Shown here: positions 42,903 through 54,924 of the stretch, in pieces | How the letters are laid out: every line of letters begins with the position of its first letter | Position numbering within the stretch: the first letter of the stretch is position 1 | From: Megalobrama amblycephala | Lineage: Eukaryota; Chordata; Actinopteri; Cypriniformes; Xenocyprididae | DNA length: 64,000 nucleotides | Direction: 5' to 3' | Assembly (NCBI RefSeq): GCF_018812025.1 | Contig: NC_063054.1 | Location: forward strand, 34,837,396 to 34,901,395 | Made by a program: the position numbers and the translations under genes | The notes under the pieces: model-generated | Told to the model about the DNA's origin: nothing | Seen by the model: only the letters and a program-made list of their open reading frames with translations | Databases searched by the model: none

Positions 42903-45900
42903 TAACACTTCACTTTAGTAGGAAATACTTCTTAACAAACTTTTAGTCATAATGGTGTTAACTTGTATTGTTCCAGGGTGCAAGAATTCAAAGAGTAGGC
43001 CTAAATGTTTTTAGCGTGAGTGAGTTACTTTTTATTTGACACCTGAATCAGGATGTTTGGGTGAGATCAAACTAGCCAATAGGCTTTAGTGACATCACTG
43101 CCATGAACACTGAACATGTTTTGCAATTTGCACTGGTGGCATTAGTAGGATGGACAAAAATCTGTGTAGTGCAGGATAAGTCATCAATATTTTTGGAAGA
43201 CAAAGACTGTACAAAGCTAAAGCTGAGGGCCTCAGAGCTAACAGACATGGAATAACAGCCACAAAACTCTAATTCTGATTTCATGGGGTCTTTAAATGTC
43301 AAGCGCCTGACTTTTACTGTGTATTATTCAAACACATGCTCAAACCCACCCCAGCATGTTGTGTTTTGCGGCCAGAGCACAGCCGATGACCAAATGGCAC
43401 AGCTAAAGCCAGAGTGCAGCATCTCAGGGGCAAAACCAGGATGGACTGTACCAGAGCCAAGCGTGAAACCTCTCCAAACCCTGAGCCTGACTCATAAAGC
43501 CATCACTAAGCTGCACGCGAGAGAAAGGTCAGGTTCTAGTTGCATTCATAAAAAAGGAAAGAATGAAAGAAAGGAAGAATGAGGGGAAAAAGGCAGCAGC
43601 CCGGGCTTTCATGAATGGACCATTGTGATGCGCAGCAGTCTCGTCAGTGAATGTTTTCATTCCATCTGATCCTGTAGTAAGGCTGCTAATTGGTGAAGCG
43701 TGTTCCACAGGTCAGCGTAAGGTTTCTCTTTCCACAAACACACACTGCTCCCTCTGTAGATGGCAATAAGAGCAAACAGGCCCTACAAACAGCCATAGGC
43801 GACCATTTGGACGGTGAGAGTGATTTACCGTCTCGCATCGGTCAGAATTAGCTGTAAATCTGGTTGGAGGACGGTGACTTTTGCAATGGAATCATTTGTG
43901 GTTTCCACACTACGTCAGGAATGATGCTTATGCAAAGAGCAAGTTGAAACGACAAGGGTTTGACTGTATTCTGCACACATTTCCATTCCAGTATATTATT
44001 AGATGATGTCCCTCTCCTAACCTGAATGTTTCACAACTTCGACCACCGTCAAGGTGCGTGTGCATCGAATAACAAACAATTAGATTGCGATCTGGTCTTT
44101 AAGCAGAAACACACTTCCACCAAATATGCGCCTGGCCCACAGTGTTTGCATCCTTCGTTTCTAGCATCACTCACCCTTTCACCTCTATCTCTCCTCTGCT
44201 TCCTTAAGAGGGACTGGAGTTGGATTACCGCTCTAATAGAAAACAGGTGCTTTCATAAGCGTAAGTTGCACACACATGGGGAGTAAATATAGAGATGCTA
44301 CAGTCATGAGAGTGTGCGTGAAGCAGCTGTGGATGAGGTTCTGACTCACCTACAGATTTAAACCGCCACCTTGTGGTTACTTCATGAACTGCACACCTCC
44401 ATCACTGTTCAATGTGATGTATGCTGTGTCCCAATTCAGAGGCTGCATCCTTCCAAGGATGTTTAGCCTATGGAGGATTGTTCTTGTCGCCTAGCAACTG
44501 TGACAGCTGCCATCGATGAGTGGCAACAATGTTTGTACTAAACTTTTTTGAAAGTTATATTAAACTGTCTGAAAACAAAACAGGGTTCACAAACTGTCTA
44601 AATATGTTCACTTTTGTCCATTTCTGTATATAATAAAGAGTATTAACTATATTCACAAGTTTTTTTTTTTTACATTTGTATCTTTAAATATTGGAGTAAG
44701 CTGAAACCCAATGTGTTTAAAAGTGTAAATCAGCAATTTCTCTCAAAAAACTCCTGTCTCACTGGCACGCAATTAAGTCCGGGGTAGGCAAGGCCGCGAA
44801 GGATCCATCTGTTGTATCCTTCATTGCACAGGAAACAAAGGACACATTTGTAGGCCACATTTGAAGGAGCCATAGACAGACAGATGGACGGACATATAGG
44901 CCTATCCTTGATATCTAAATTACACTTCTCAACTGATTAGAAATATTAGAAATATTTCTCTAGGACTGTATGTTCAATACTGTCAAAACAATTAACGTTA
45001 ATAATTAAATTAATTAACAAAAATTATTTTGATTTTATCATCCATATCTGGGTCAATGACATGACGCGTCATTTTTTTGTCCAAAGGCCTTAATAATAAG
45101 TACAGCTAGTTCTTTTTTATTGAATCCAAAAGGTTTTAATTATATTTTGCTACATATAAAGGTATTTTAAAGATTTTGAAATGTCAAAAGGTTTAACCGT
45201 CCAAAGGCCAATTCAGCCATTTTATTAATGATATCTTAACATGTAAAAAATGTATATATTTTTTATTCTGGCATGATTTTATAACATCATATATCAACAT
45301 TGTGCACAATGGTATTAAAATTATGTGTAGAAGTCGTTTTGTTATGAGAAAGAATGTCTGGAAAAATGAATTTCATTGATGTCATTCGGAGTAACCAATA
45401 TAAAGGGACCATTTTGGATCAAGTCATGCGGTCAATATCACGTGACAGGAAGTGACATCATTCAGATGCCTGCAAAGGACCACATGGTCATGAAGCAAAG
45501 TAATTAACTCTCTTTTAACTATTTGAAAAATTTATGTTTTCACTTACTCATACACATGTCCAGATACATCAGTACATTCGGTACAACCGCTTATAAAACA
45601 TGGAAAATGTTGTAATATTTTAAAAACGTGTACTATATATAAAATTTTTGATTGCCCTTTTGCTAGCTAGTTAGCAAGCCAGATATCAGCCTGTTAGCAT
45701 TATTTGAAAATATTGGCATAACCAAAATATTGTCTTAACCAAAAGTGTAATTTGGTAAAACTGAAATTTTGGTTAAACCAAATTACTTTTTTAGGTGAAA
45801 AATTTTGTCCTTCTTGTAAAAAATGACAAAAGTAGTGTTAACTTCAAAAATTAATTATATCTATCTCCATTAAGTTCTTTTTACACTCATAAAAACCTTA

Positions 45901-47285
45901 TTTGTCAATGACCCATTTATCTTATTATATAGATTGTTTTAACCTAAAATCTGGATTTTAAATATTATATATATATATATATATTTTTTTTTAAATCATG
46001 GGCATGCTCTTTATAAAATACCCAAAAAGGCCTACCTTGTGCTTGTATGTTGTTTAACCTCAGTCACAGCCAAGCTAGCTGCTGTATTTATCTGTTGTGG
46101 TAACTTCCGGTCTTAACACACAGGCTAAACAGTTCCACGAGAATTGCCCCAAACGTCCATACAAACAACACTTCATGCAAATATTGCTAGTGTGTATAAG
46201 AGTAGATGATTGAGTGGAAAACTTGCCTTGCCATTACGCCTGTTCCCCAATTTCCTTAACGCTTTGTATGCTTAAAACAAATGTATTGAGGATTATCATT
46301 TAATATAATAAATAAATAACATGATTTAAAAATGCCAGAGTCTCAATATCGATGGGTCGAAGAGAATTTGTTGATCGGAATACATTAACGTCTTAATGTG
46401 TGTGATGTAAAATGTGGTGTGAGTGAATTGGGGCCTGCCTGTTAAAATCTTGCCAAATAAATAAATAAATAAACAAACAAACAAACAAAAAAACTGTAAT
46501 TGGTGAAGAATAGTTTGGCAGAAAGTGATGCACATATGTATAACGTGGCTGTTCAATGTCCTGCATTGTCAAGCGATGGAGGGTAGATGGCGTTGGACCA
46601 CTTTTAAAAACAGCACCTCTTGAACAGGTTTTTAGCCATGCAAAGCCTATAACATTAGGCTATAGGCCCTATTCAAATATGTTCCCACACTTATTTCCAA
46701 ACTAATGATCATGCCAGGACAATATAGTGAAATCATCAATTCAGTCAATTATCTTTGAAATTTAGAGATGAAAACTAAATGCATAAATATAATAGATTAA
46801 ATACCAATATTTTATTTCCTTTTTAAAGTTAAGCTTTGACTGTCAAAAATCTTCATTTATGACATACTTTAGGTCAGTTTTAAATATCAAGAAAACCCTA
46901 ACCATCACCACTGCATATTTAAATGTCAAACGTTTGTTCACACAAAGTCAAGTAGTTAGGCTATTTTAATTGTTTATTAAAGATTACAATGTAAAATACA
47001 ATGGAGGCTGATATTTTTTCTTATTACCATTTATTGTTATGACTAAACTAGTGTTAACTTAGACAGGTTGTAACACAGGATCTCCTTCAATATTAGTTGT
47101 TGAGGTTAATAATCACAGATCTTATTGTATTAGACAAATGTTGCTACTTTGTGTTAAATAATGTTCTAAAAGTTATTTGTGGTTGTGTTACAATTTGAAA
47201 AATATCTTACAATCATCCCTGGGTTTACCTGTTTACTTTTGATAGTTCTTTGTGAATGCTTCTCAAATCAGAATGTAACAAAACA
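42903..47285. other. Long intergenic stretch, no gene recognised
   Basis: Short ORFs (for example 43283-43582 and 44026-44286) have no recognisable domain. 44425-44880 contains CCCAATTCAGAGGCTGCATCC and AAGGATCC-type motifs that suggest an old repeat. (AAAT)n/(AAAC)n runs occur at 46455-46492. The remainder is AT-rich unique sequence. Confidence 0.4.
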
Positions 47286-48412
47286 ACGTTACTCTAATCT
47301 GGCCACTTTTTTCAGTAACGAGTAATCTAACGCATTACTATTTCCAAACCAGTAATCAGATTAAAGTTACTTAACAAAGTCACTGTGCGTTACTATTTTT
47401 GTCATTTTCCTTAATAAAAATATATATTTATTTCTTCTTGCATCTCGGGGAGTGAAGTCATGTATGCGACAAGTCACGTTTTCAGCATGCATGAAGTTCA
47501 CGTCACGTGTACGTACCACGCAGCGACACAAATGTAAACAATGGAGGGAGGCGAGAGATGTGCGTTTTCTAGATGGAAATACAGTCACTATTTTGAGTTT
47601 GTGTCAGCTAAAGATGACAACATTAAGGTCCGTTGTACACTCTGTGCTGGCGGCGACAAAGTGTTATCTAGCTACAAAAACACTACGTCGAATTTGAAAA
47701 AACATTTGGAGTCGCAGCACTGCACAGTCAAAGTTATAGAGCAAGTCACACCAGGTGATGAGAAGCAGAGAGCAGGAGGTCCCCGACCACCCAAACAACA
47801 AAAGCTGGACTTCGGTGCAAAACCAGTAAGTGGGGGAGAGTTGAAGAAGTTAGTTGGGCAGTTTGTTGTGGAGGAAATGCTGCCATTAAATACAGTTGAC
47901 TCGCCCTCGTTTCGTGCCATAATAAACAAGATCCCTACCACTGTCAATGCCGCGCTGCCTCACAGAACAGCTTTTTCTTCTTTTATAGTCTTTTTCTTTA
48001 TTTTATTTTTTTATTAAAACAAGTATTTATGTTAAGTGAAGTCAAGAAAGACTATTTTATTTTTTATTAAAACAAGTATTTATGTTAAGTCAAGAAAGAC
48101 TGCCTTTATTTTTTGTAAAAACATGTATTTTTTCAGGAAATAGCTTTTAAGTTCTACTTTAATTGTCAGGAGATAGATTGTTGATGTTACTGTTAAAAAT
48201 ACACTTCCAATAAAGTGAGTGTTGGCAAAACCGGTTGTCATTTTTATGTTGTGGGCAGCTGCTAAATATAACGAATAAAGTAACTTGTAAAGTAACTTAG
48301 TTACTTTTAAAATCAAGTAATCTGTAAAGTAACTAAGTTACTTTTTAAATCAAGTAATCTGTAAAGTAACTAAGTTACTTTTTCAAAGTAACTGTGGCAA
48401 CACTGGTTACAA
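47286..48412 (+). mobile_element. Deleted hAT-type transposon
   Basis: Subterminal repeats of AGTAACTAAGTTACTTT are arranged three times at 48275-48390, with related AGTAATC/GTTACT motifs at 47285-47390. The right end reads as CAGTGTTGCCACAGTTACTT on the minus strand, a hAT-like terminus. The matching left terminus is not intact and no clear 8-bp duplication was found. Only the N-terminal part of a transposase remains. Confidence 0.65.
47541..48017 (+). pseudogene. hAT transposase N-terminal fragment with BED finger
   Basis: The ATG precedes EGGERCAFSRWKYSHYFEF. The BED zinc finger is complete: C32-x2-C35 and H55-x4-H60 (VRCTLCAGG...NLKKHLESQH). A linker with KLDFGAK follows, then VVEEMLPLNTVDSPSFRAI, the usual start of the hAT catalytic domain. 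After about residue 140 the sequence turns into low-complexity hydrophobic residues, so the D-D-E core is deleted. It could at most make a DNA-binding fragment. Confidence 0.75.
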
Positions 48413-48439
48413 AACATATAATTTACATTTAATAACCCC

Positions 48440-48614
48440 TAGTAAACTGGTTCCATTAATCTGCATACATACATGTTTTAAGGGGACTTTAAATAGACAA
48501 TGATGTATGTTCTATCCTCTGACACTAACCCTACCCCTAAACACAACCCTCACCAAAAACTTTCTGCATTTTAACATTTCCAAAAAAAAAACAAAAAAAC
48601 ATCATGATTTATAA
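48440..48614. repeat. Interspersed repeat interrupted by the Gypsy insertion (left part)
   Basis: CTAACCCTACCCCTAAACAC up to TTTATAA on this side, and GCTGTTTTCCTCATTGACAC with CTTGTGGGGACATTAGTGTC on the far side (53818-53905), read as one older repeat once the Gypsy element and one TATAA are taken out. The assignment as a repeat rests on remembered similarity to fish repeats. Confidence 0.45.
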
Positions 48615-49077
48615 TGTCACAGACACGTCAGGTTCCAACATCCACCAATCACAGCGCACACCGTCTCCAGAGAACTGATCACCGCCACCTGCACCTCATC
48701 ACTTCACTCATCAACAGGACTATATAGAGCACACGCACACAGCACTCCATGTCCGGTCTCGTTCGCATATACTTCCTGTACTGCTTACCTCAAGGACTCC
48801 TCTTCGTATACTCACCTGTCTCCAGCGTGTCTCCTTCCCTCTGTGTGCCTCGTCTCCTGTGTGGGTGTGCTCTAGCCAGCTCCAAGTATCTCCAGCGATC
48901 TCCAAGCTCCAGAGTGTATCAACCTGCAACGAAAAGGACAGTAACTATTCCCTGCATTATCCTCTGAACATCATCTGCATCCATTCTACTCACCTGTTTG
49001 ATATCCATTGCTCTACTGTGGTCAATAAACTACCCATACCTGTTTACATCTGTGTCTGCCTCCTGTGTACCGTAACA
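48615..49077 (+). repeat. Gypsy 5' LTR
   Basis: 463 bp, TGTCACAGAC to CCGTAACA. It contains ACTATATAGAGCAC (a TATA-like box near 48719) and AATAAA near 49025. Compared with the 3' LTR it has an extra CACGCA near 48733 and four base differences. Confidence 0.95.
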
Positions 49078-49106
49078 GAAGACCGGACCAACACCGCAGA
49101 CCCAGT

Positions 49107-49259
49107 ATGAGCCAGCCGGATCCTTTCCAGGCTTTGGTGGATGCGCTTCGGCGAACCCTCACCACCAATCCACCACCACCATCTCCAGTCACTTCTCCCT
49201 CACCTGCACCAGCGAACACCACCGCCAGCACCACAGGACCTTCTTCACTGCCGCCGTAA
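49107..49259 (+). pseudogene. Short leader ORF in frame with gag
   Basis: Begins MSQPDPFQALVDALRR and ends in TAA (49257-49259), four codons before the ATG of the main gag-pol frame and in the same frame. It looks like the original N-terminus of gag, closed by one stop. Either gag starts at 49269 or the stop is a lesion. Confidence 0.6.
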
Positions 49260-49268
49260 GCCAGTCCC

Positions 49269-52076
49269 ATGGCCAAACCGGCGCCCTACTCAGGATCGGC
49301 GGAGGATTGCAGCGGATTTCTGCTGCAATGCGAACTGGTCCTGGAGATGCAGCCGCACCTGTACCCGAGCGAAACCTCCAAGATCGCCTTCATCATATCA
49401 CAGTTAAGCGGCAAAGCATTGAAATGGGCCGATTCCATCTGGTCACAACATGGTGCAGTAACGCAGTCCTATTCGGCGTTCATTTCCCACTTCCGGGAGG
49501 TGTTCGGGAAACCTATTACAGATTCGTCTGCTGGTGAGAAACTCTACAATTTAAAACAAGGGTCAATATCTATTTATGATTATGCTTTGCAATTCAGAAC
49601 GCTTGCTGCAGTTAGCGGATGGAACGAACAAGCCCTCATCACTACATATCGTCAAGGATTGGAACCTCGGGTACGGCTGCATCTCGCTGCATGCGAGGAT
49701 TCCATCGGCCTTGAGAAGTTCATCCAGCTCTCCATTCGCTGTGCCACTCGCATGCAGGCGTGCCTCCAAGAGCACCAGGACCCGTCACTTTCCAACACGC
49801 TCCTCTGTCGATCCGAACCCGTCAGCTCCCCAGAGCCAGCCAACGAAGCTATGGATGTCGAGAACTCCCGTCTATCTCCCGCTGAGCGCCGCCGTCGGCT
49901 GACCCTGAACTTATGTTTGTACTGTGGCGCTCCTGGGCACGTGATTGCGGCGTGCCCCACACGACCTCCTCGACCCATGGTGAGTGCCATCATTCCTTCT
50001 ACTCATAAGATGAAACCACTCACCACTGTCGTCAATCTTACTGCCGCTGATGTCTCCCTTACAGTGGTCGCGCTCCTCGATTCAGGGTCAGCCGGCAACT
50101 TCGTCTCCGGTGCCCTCTGCCGGCAGCTACGTCTCAAGACCACTCCGTCTCCGACGATCTACCAGATCAACTCCATAACAGGCAAGCCTCTCAGCCGCAA
50201 GAGTGTTCGTACAGTGGCGGGACCCCTCATGCTTCAAGTTGGCCTACTTCATCGAGAAGAATTACATCTGCTGGTTCTGGAGGATTCCACCGCTGACGTG
50301 GTTCTAGGGCGCCCCTGGTTGGAGCAGCACAACCCGGCGATGTCCTGGAAGACGGGCGAAATCCTGAAGTGGGGCGACACCTGTTTCTCTCGCTGTCTAA
50401 CTGAACTTCCTGTGCCATATACTCCATCTTCTGATCTCTCCCTCTGTGCAACTTCCATCGAGAGTACAGTTGAACAACGCTCCATCGACATCCCCAAGTG
50501 TTACGCCCCCTTCAGCGATGTCTTCTGCCCGCAGAGGGCTTCCAATCTGCCTCCACACCGGCCATGGGACTGTGCCATCGACCTGCTTCCGGGTGAACCA
50601 GTGCCGAAGGGTAAAATTTACCCACTTTCCATCCCGGAGGAGAAGGCCATGGAGGATTACATCAAGGAAGCCCTAGCCCAAGGATACATCAGGCCGTCTA
50701 CTTCCCCTGCTGCTTCCAGTTTCTTCTTCGTGGCTAAAAAGGACGGAGGCTTGCGGCCATGCATTGACTACCGATCACTCAATAAAATCACAGTGAAGTT
50801 CAGATATCCCCTTCCTCTCGTCCCAGCGGCCCTGGAACATCTCCGTGGTGCCACTGTGTTTACAAAGTTGGACCTCCGCAGCGCGTACAACCTCATCCGG
50901 ATACGTGAGGGGGACGAGTGGAAGACCGCCTTCATTACACCCACGGGGCACTACGAATATTTTGTTATGCCGTATGGCCTGGTCAACGCCCCCTCCGTAT
51001 TCCAGGACTTCATTCATGAGGTGCTCCGGGAGTTCCTCAATCGTTTCGTCCTCGTCTACATCGATGATATACTCATCTACTCCCGGAGCCAGGCCGAACA
51101 TCGCCGACACGTTGCAGAGTTCCTCACTCGTGTACGCCAGTTTCATCTATTCCTCAAAGCAGAAAAATGTTCCTTCCATCAACCCACCGTATCATTCCTC
51201 GGATACATCATAGACCACAGTGGCATCCGGATGGACGAGAGGAAGGTGGAATCCATCACCAACTGGCCAGAACCCACTACCATCAAAGAACTGCAACGCT
51301 TCCTTGGATTCTCTAATTTCTACCGACGATTCATCAAAGACTATAGTTCCATCACTCATCCACTCACCAGCCTTCTCCGTAACAAGCCCAAGTCTCTGTC
51401 CTGGAACCCAGCAGCCACCAACGCATTCAACCGCCTCAAAGAAGCCTTCACCACCGCTCCCTTACTCGTTCATCCTGATCCAGAGAAACCCTTCATCGTG
51501 GAAGTGGACGCCTCTACCACCGAAGTGGGAGCGGTGTTGTCACAGCAGCAGGGGACGCCAAGTAGACTCCATCCATGCGCCTTCTTCTCCCGCAAGCTCA
51601 GCCCGGCGGAAGTCAACTACTCCATCGGTGACAGGGAACTCCTCGCTGTAAAGCTTGCCTTGGAAGAGTGGAGGCATTGGCTGGAGGGAGCCAAACATGC
51701 GTTCCTGGTGCTAACCGACCACAAAAACCTGGAGTATCTTCGTTCTGCAAAACGATTAAATCCAAGACAAGCTCGCTGGGCCATTTTCTTCTCCCGATTC
51801 AACTACACCATCTCCAATCGCCCAGGCTCAAAGAACATAAAAGCCGACGCTCTCTCCCGTCTCCATGCTCCAGATGAAAAGCTAGAAGAACCCGAGCTCA
51901 CTCATCGTAAGCCCTATCACTTGGTCAGAAGAGACCATTCCCTCCTCCAATGCCTCCACCAACCCTCCACCGGGCTGTCCACCCGGCTTGCTTTACATCA
52001 CCCGGACACGACGCACTCAAACCATCCACTCCGCTCACACGTCACCCGGGGGTCAATGAAACCCTCTCGTTGCTGA
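49269..52076 (+). CDS. Gypsy gag-protease-RT-RNase H polyprotein (frame-broken 3' end)
   Basis: 935 aa. Gag capsid-like region about 5-180 ([23 protein letters not shown]); CCHC knuckle at 216-229 ([14 protein letters not shown]); aspartic protease near 270 ([10 protein letters not shown]); RT about 450-650 with [29 protein letters not shown] and catalytic YIDDIL near 597; RNase H about 740-860 ([46 protein letters not shown]). All catalytic motifs are intact. After about residue 880 the frame leaves homology and ends at 52076, while the integrase continues in another frame, so one indel lies between about 51890 and 52010. As a Metaviridae-type retroelement it would work in cytoplasmic particles; no env is present. 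Confidence 0.92.
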   Translation: MAKPAPYSGSAEDCSGFLLQCELVLEMQPHLYPSETSKIAFIISQLSGKALKWADSIWSQHGAVTQSYSAFISHFREVFGKPITDSSAGEKLYNLKQGSISIYDYALQFRTLAAVSGWNEQALITTYRQGLEPRVRLHLAACEDSIGLEKFIQLSIRCATRMQACLQEHQDPSLSNTLLCRSEPVSSPEPANEAMDVENSRLSPAERRRRLTLNLCLYCGAPGHVIAACPTRPPRPMVSAIIPSTHKMKPLTTVVNLTAADVSLTVVALLDSGSAGNFVSGALCRQLRLKTTPSPTIYQINSITGKPLSRKSVRTVAGPLMLQVGLLHREELHLLVLEDSTADVVLGRPWLEQHNPAMSWKTGEILKWGDTCFSRCLTELPVPYTPSSDLSLCATSIESTVEQRSIDIPKCYAPFSDVFCPQRASNLPPHRPWDCAIDLLPGEPVPKGKIYPLSIPEEKAMEDYIKEALAQGYIRPSTSPAASSFFFVAKKDGGLRPCIDYRSLNKITVKFRYPLPLVPAALEHLRGATVFTKLDLRSAYNLIRIREGDEWKTAFITPTGHYEYFVMPYGLVNAPSVFQDFIHEVLREFLNRFVLVYIDDILIYSRSQAEHRRHVAEFLTRVRQFHLFLKAEKCSFHQPTVSFLGYIIDHSGIRMDERKVESITNWPEPTTIKELQRFLGFSNFYRRFIKDYSSITHPLTSLLRNKPKSLSWNPAATNAFNRLKEAFTTAPLLVHPDPEKPFIVEVDASTTEVGAVLSQQQGTPSRLHPCAFFSRKLSPAEVNYSIGDRELLAVKLALEEWRHWLEGAKHAFLVLTDHKNLEYLRSAKRLNPRQARWAIFFSRFNYTISNRPGSKNIKADALSRLHAPDEKLEEPELTHRKPYHLVRRDHSLLQCLHQPSTGLSTRLALHHPDTTHSNHPLRSHVTRGSMKPSRC

Positions 52077-53419
52077 AAGAACGCTTCTGGTGGCCAGGGA
52101 TGGCATCTGATGTCAGAAGGTACGTGCAGGGCTGTCGGGAGTGCACCATCTCCAAGAGTCCTCGTCATCTGCCAGCTGGGAAACTCCTTCCTCTGCCCGT
52201 TTCCAACCGACCATGGTCACACCTAGGAGTGGACTTCATCACAGACCTCCCTGTTTCTGATGGAAATACCTGCATCCTAGTCATCGTAGACCGTTTCTCC
52301 AAATCCTGTCGTCTCATTCCACTACGAGGATTACCCACTGCCATGGAAACCGCGGAGATGCTCTTCAACCACGTGTTCAGGTATTTCGGAATACCAGAAG
52401 ACATAGTATCAGACAGAGGACCCCAGTTTATTTCCAGAGTGTGGAAGGCATTCCATTCCCTCCTAGGTGTGGCCGTCAGCCTAACTTCGGGGTACCATCC
52501 GCAGTCGAACGGGCAGACGGAAAGGAAGGTCCAGGAGATCGGCCGCTTCCTCCGTACCTTCTGTCATGACCACCAGGACTCTTGGAACCAGTTCCTGGGT
52601 TGGGCCGAGTACGCCCAGAACTCTCTCCGGCAGTCGACTACAGGACTCACACCATTCCAGTGCATACTCGGCTACCAACCCCCACTGTTCCCCTGGACCG
52701 GGGAACCCTCTAACGTTCCGGCAGTGGATTACTGGTTCCGAGAGAGCGAGAGGGTCTGGGACTCAGCGCACCATCAGCTGCAACGAGCCCTGCGCAGACG
52801 CAGAATGACGGCCGACCTTCGCCGTTCCAACACTCCAGTCTTCCAGCCCGGTCAGAAGGTCTGGCTGTCTACCCGGGACATCAGACTGCGTCTGCCCTGC
52901 AGAAAGATGAGTCCCAGATTCATTGGCCCATTCACCATCATCAAGCAGGTCAACCCAGTCACCTATCAACTCCAGCTGCCACAAGGGTACTGCATTCACT
53001 CCACTTTCCACGTCTCACTCCTAAAACCTCACTACCCTTCTGCTCTCTCCACAGGACCTGACGTGGATCCCGCCGAACCCCCCCTTCCACTCATCCTGGA
53101 GGACGGAGCGGCATATGAGGTTCACGAGATCTTGGACTCCCGGCGTCGTGGTGGTCAGCTGGAATACCTAGTCGACTGGGAAGGATACGGCACCGAGGAA
53201 CGTTCCTGGGTCCCAAGAAACGACATCCTTGATCCCACCTTGCTCCAAACTTTCCACGACAGTCACCCTGATAGACCGGCACCGCGGGGAAGAGGACGAC
53301 CACCACGATGTCGGGGTCCTCGGCCCTCAGGAGCGGGCTGTGGAGGGGGGGGTACTGTCACAGACACGTCAGGTTCCAACATCCACCAATCACAGCGCAC
53401 ACCGTCTCCAGAGTACTGA
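51950..53419 (+). CDS. Gypsy integrase with C-terminal chromodomain
   Basis: The start given is only the first Met; the true N-terminus was joined to RT/RNase H. The zinc-binding region shows [20 protein letters not shown] and C-x2-C in GCRECT. The integrase core has D in [10 protein letters not shown] in [10 protein letters not shown] and E in [11 protein letters not shown], a complete D,D-35-E set. A GPY/F-like region follows ([19 protein letters not shown]), and a chromodomain near the end ([27 protein letters not shown]). The chromodomain is known in chromoviruses to steer integration to marked chromatin. The ORF overlaps the start of the 3' LTR and stops at 53419. Confidence 0.92.
   Translation: MPPPTLHRAVHPACFTSPGHDALKPSTPLTRHPGVNETLSLLKERFWWPGMASDVRRYVQGCRECTISKSPRHLPAGKLLPLPVSNRPWSHLGVDFITDLPVSDGNTCILVIVDRFSKSCRLIPLRGLPTAMETAEMLFNHVFRYFGIPEDIVSDRGPQFISRVWKAFHSLLGVAVSLTSGYHPQSNGQTERKVQEIGRFLRTFCHDHQDSWNQFLGWAEYAQNSLRQSTTGLTPFQCILGYQPPLFPWTGEPSNVPAVDYWFRESERVWDSAHHQLQRALRRRRMTADLRRSNTPVFQPGQKVWLSTRDIRLRLPCRKMSPRFIGPFTIIKQVNPVTYQLQLPQGYCIHSTFHVSLLKPHYPSALSTGPDVDPAEPPLPLILEDGAAYEVHEILDSRRRGGQLEYLVDWEGYGTEERSWVPRNDILDPTLLQTFHDSHPDRPAPRGRGRPPRCRGPRPSGAGCGGGGTVTDTSGSNIHQSQRTPSPEY
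53339..53355 (+). other. Polypurine tract of the Gypsy element
   Basis: TGTGGAGGGGGGGGTAC directly before the 3' LTR; the purine run at 53342-53352 would prime plus-strand DNA synthesis. Confidence 0.75.
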
Positions 53420-53812
53420 TCACCGCCACCTGCACCTCATCACTTCACTCATCAACAGCACTATATAGAGCACACAGCACTCCATGTCCGGTCTCGTTCG
53501 CATATACTTCCTGTAATGCTTACCTCAAGGACTCCTCTTCGTATACTCACCTGTCTCCAGCGTGTCTCCTTCCCTCTGTGTGCCTCGTCTCCTGTGTGGG
53601 TGTGCTCTAGCCAGCTCCAAGTATCTCCAGCGATCTCCAAGCTCCAGCGTGTATCAACCTGCAACGAAAAGGACAGTAACTATTCCCTGCATTATCCTCT
53701 GAACATCATCTGCATCCATTCTACTCACCTGTTTGATATCCATTGCTCTACTGTGGTCAATAAACTACCCATACCTGTTTACATCTGTGTCTGCCTCCTG
53801 TGTACCGTAACA
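53356..53812 (+). repeat. Gypsy 3' LTR
   Basis: 457 bp, almost the same as the 5' LTR. The target duplication TATAA follows at once. Confidence 0.95.
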
Positions 53813-54000
53813 TATAAGCTGTTTTCCTCATTGACACTTAAACATGACCCCACAAGATCGGGTTTTACTATCCTTGTGGGGACATTAGTGTCTACATGGA
53901 CCACATCAGTTTGTGTTCAGTTTGTTTTTTAACACCAATAGTTTTATATATATGAAAGGAATCAGCAATAAATAAAATAAATTACTGTCTCCCACCATTC
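53813..54000. other. Right part of the target repeat and short flank
   Basis: 53818-53905 continues the repeat interrupted by the Gypsy element. No gene. Confidence 0.4.
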
Positions 54001-54718
54001 TTAAAGGCCCACTGAAGACTTTTGGAACGCACAGCATTTTTCAATGTGTTGACGTGATTTCAACTGAAACAGGAAGACAGGGCGATATATCGAACAGCTC
54101 CATCCCTTTTTTAAATATAGCCAATAGCGTTTCGTTTATGTTACCACTCGGCCAGAGCCGTTGGACCTCAGTTTCCTTCTAATCTCTAACTGTTTCTCCT
54201 CCTAATGTCCTTTATATCGCTTTAATATAACGTACAGCATTCTATGCAGAATTTAAATGTGTCTGATACCTTTTGTGGTCTGAGCCGACTCGCGGATATG
54301 ATCCGCTCTGTGCTCTCGTGTCCCTGGACCAGAGCAGACTGCTCGCGTTGCGGCAGTTCATGTGACAAAGGAAAGCATATTTACACTGTCTGAATCGTTC
54401 CCTATTCACTATGCACTATGTGCCATTCACTATGTAGAAACTAGTAAATGTGTGAGCAAATGACGATTACAGCCGAGGCTTCAGCATCTGTAAGAGTGTA
54501 GGAGGAGGCGGGACTTCAGATTCTAGAGAGCATTTGATTGAACTGAAGATTTTATGAGAAATTGAAGTGCGATGTGATGTCATGAAAATCCTTGATCCAT
54601 TTTAGCGGAAGACTGTAAGTTTTGAATGCTTATATCTCCTAAATGTGAATTTTGTCACAGCAGCTTATTAATAACCTTAAGGCTAACATATTCATACTAA
54701 AAGCTAAAAAACGTCTCA

Positions 54719-54756
54719 GGTTACGTATGTAACCATAGTTCCCTGAGAACAGGGAA
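54719..54756 (-). other. Double hairpin at the terminus of the DIRS-like element
   Basis: GGTTAC-GTAT-GTAACC (54719-54734) is followed by GTTCCCTG-AGA-ACAGGGAA (54738-54756). The same two hairpins in the same order occur in DIRS-1 (internal complementary region 17830-17867) and DIRS-2 (41918-41955, opposite strand). Confidence 0.75.
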
Positions 54757-54924
54757 TGAGACTCTCCAATCACAACACTCCAATCCTATTGGCCGGCGAC
54801 AGCCTCTGACGTCATTACGGTGCGAACTGTGACATATAAAGAGAGGGCCTGAGGAAGCAGTCAACACCTACTCGTCTTTGAGGGACTGTTCAGCAGGAAG
54901 CCCGAAGCATGGCAGGGCTGAGCC

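Larger units (their letters stand above)
48615..53812 (+). mobile_element. Gypsy (chromovirus) LTR retrotransposon, about 5.2 kb
   Basis: Two LTRs with TG...CA ends, TATAA duplicated at 48610-48614 and 53813-53817, a polypurine tract before the 3' LTR, gag-PR-RT-RH-IN in order, and a C-terminal chromodomain. The LTRs differ by about four substitutions and one 6-bp gap, so insertion was recent. A stop early in gag and a frameshift at the RH/IN boundary mean the copy is probably not autonomous. Confidence 0.95.

Noticed and set aside
43283..44286. Small ORFs in the 43-44 kb region
   Set aside because: No domain, no splice-site pattern, no paralog in the window.
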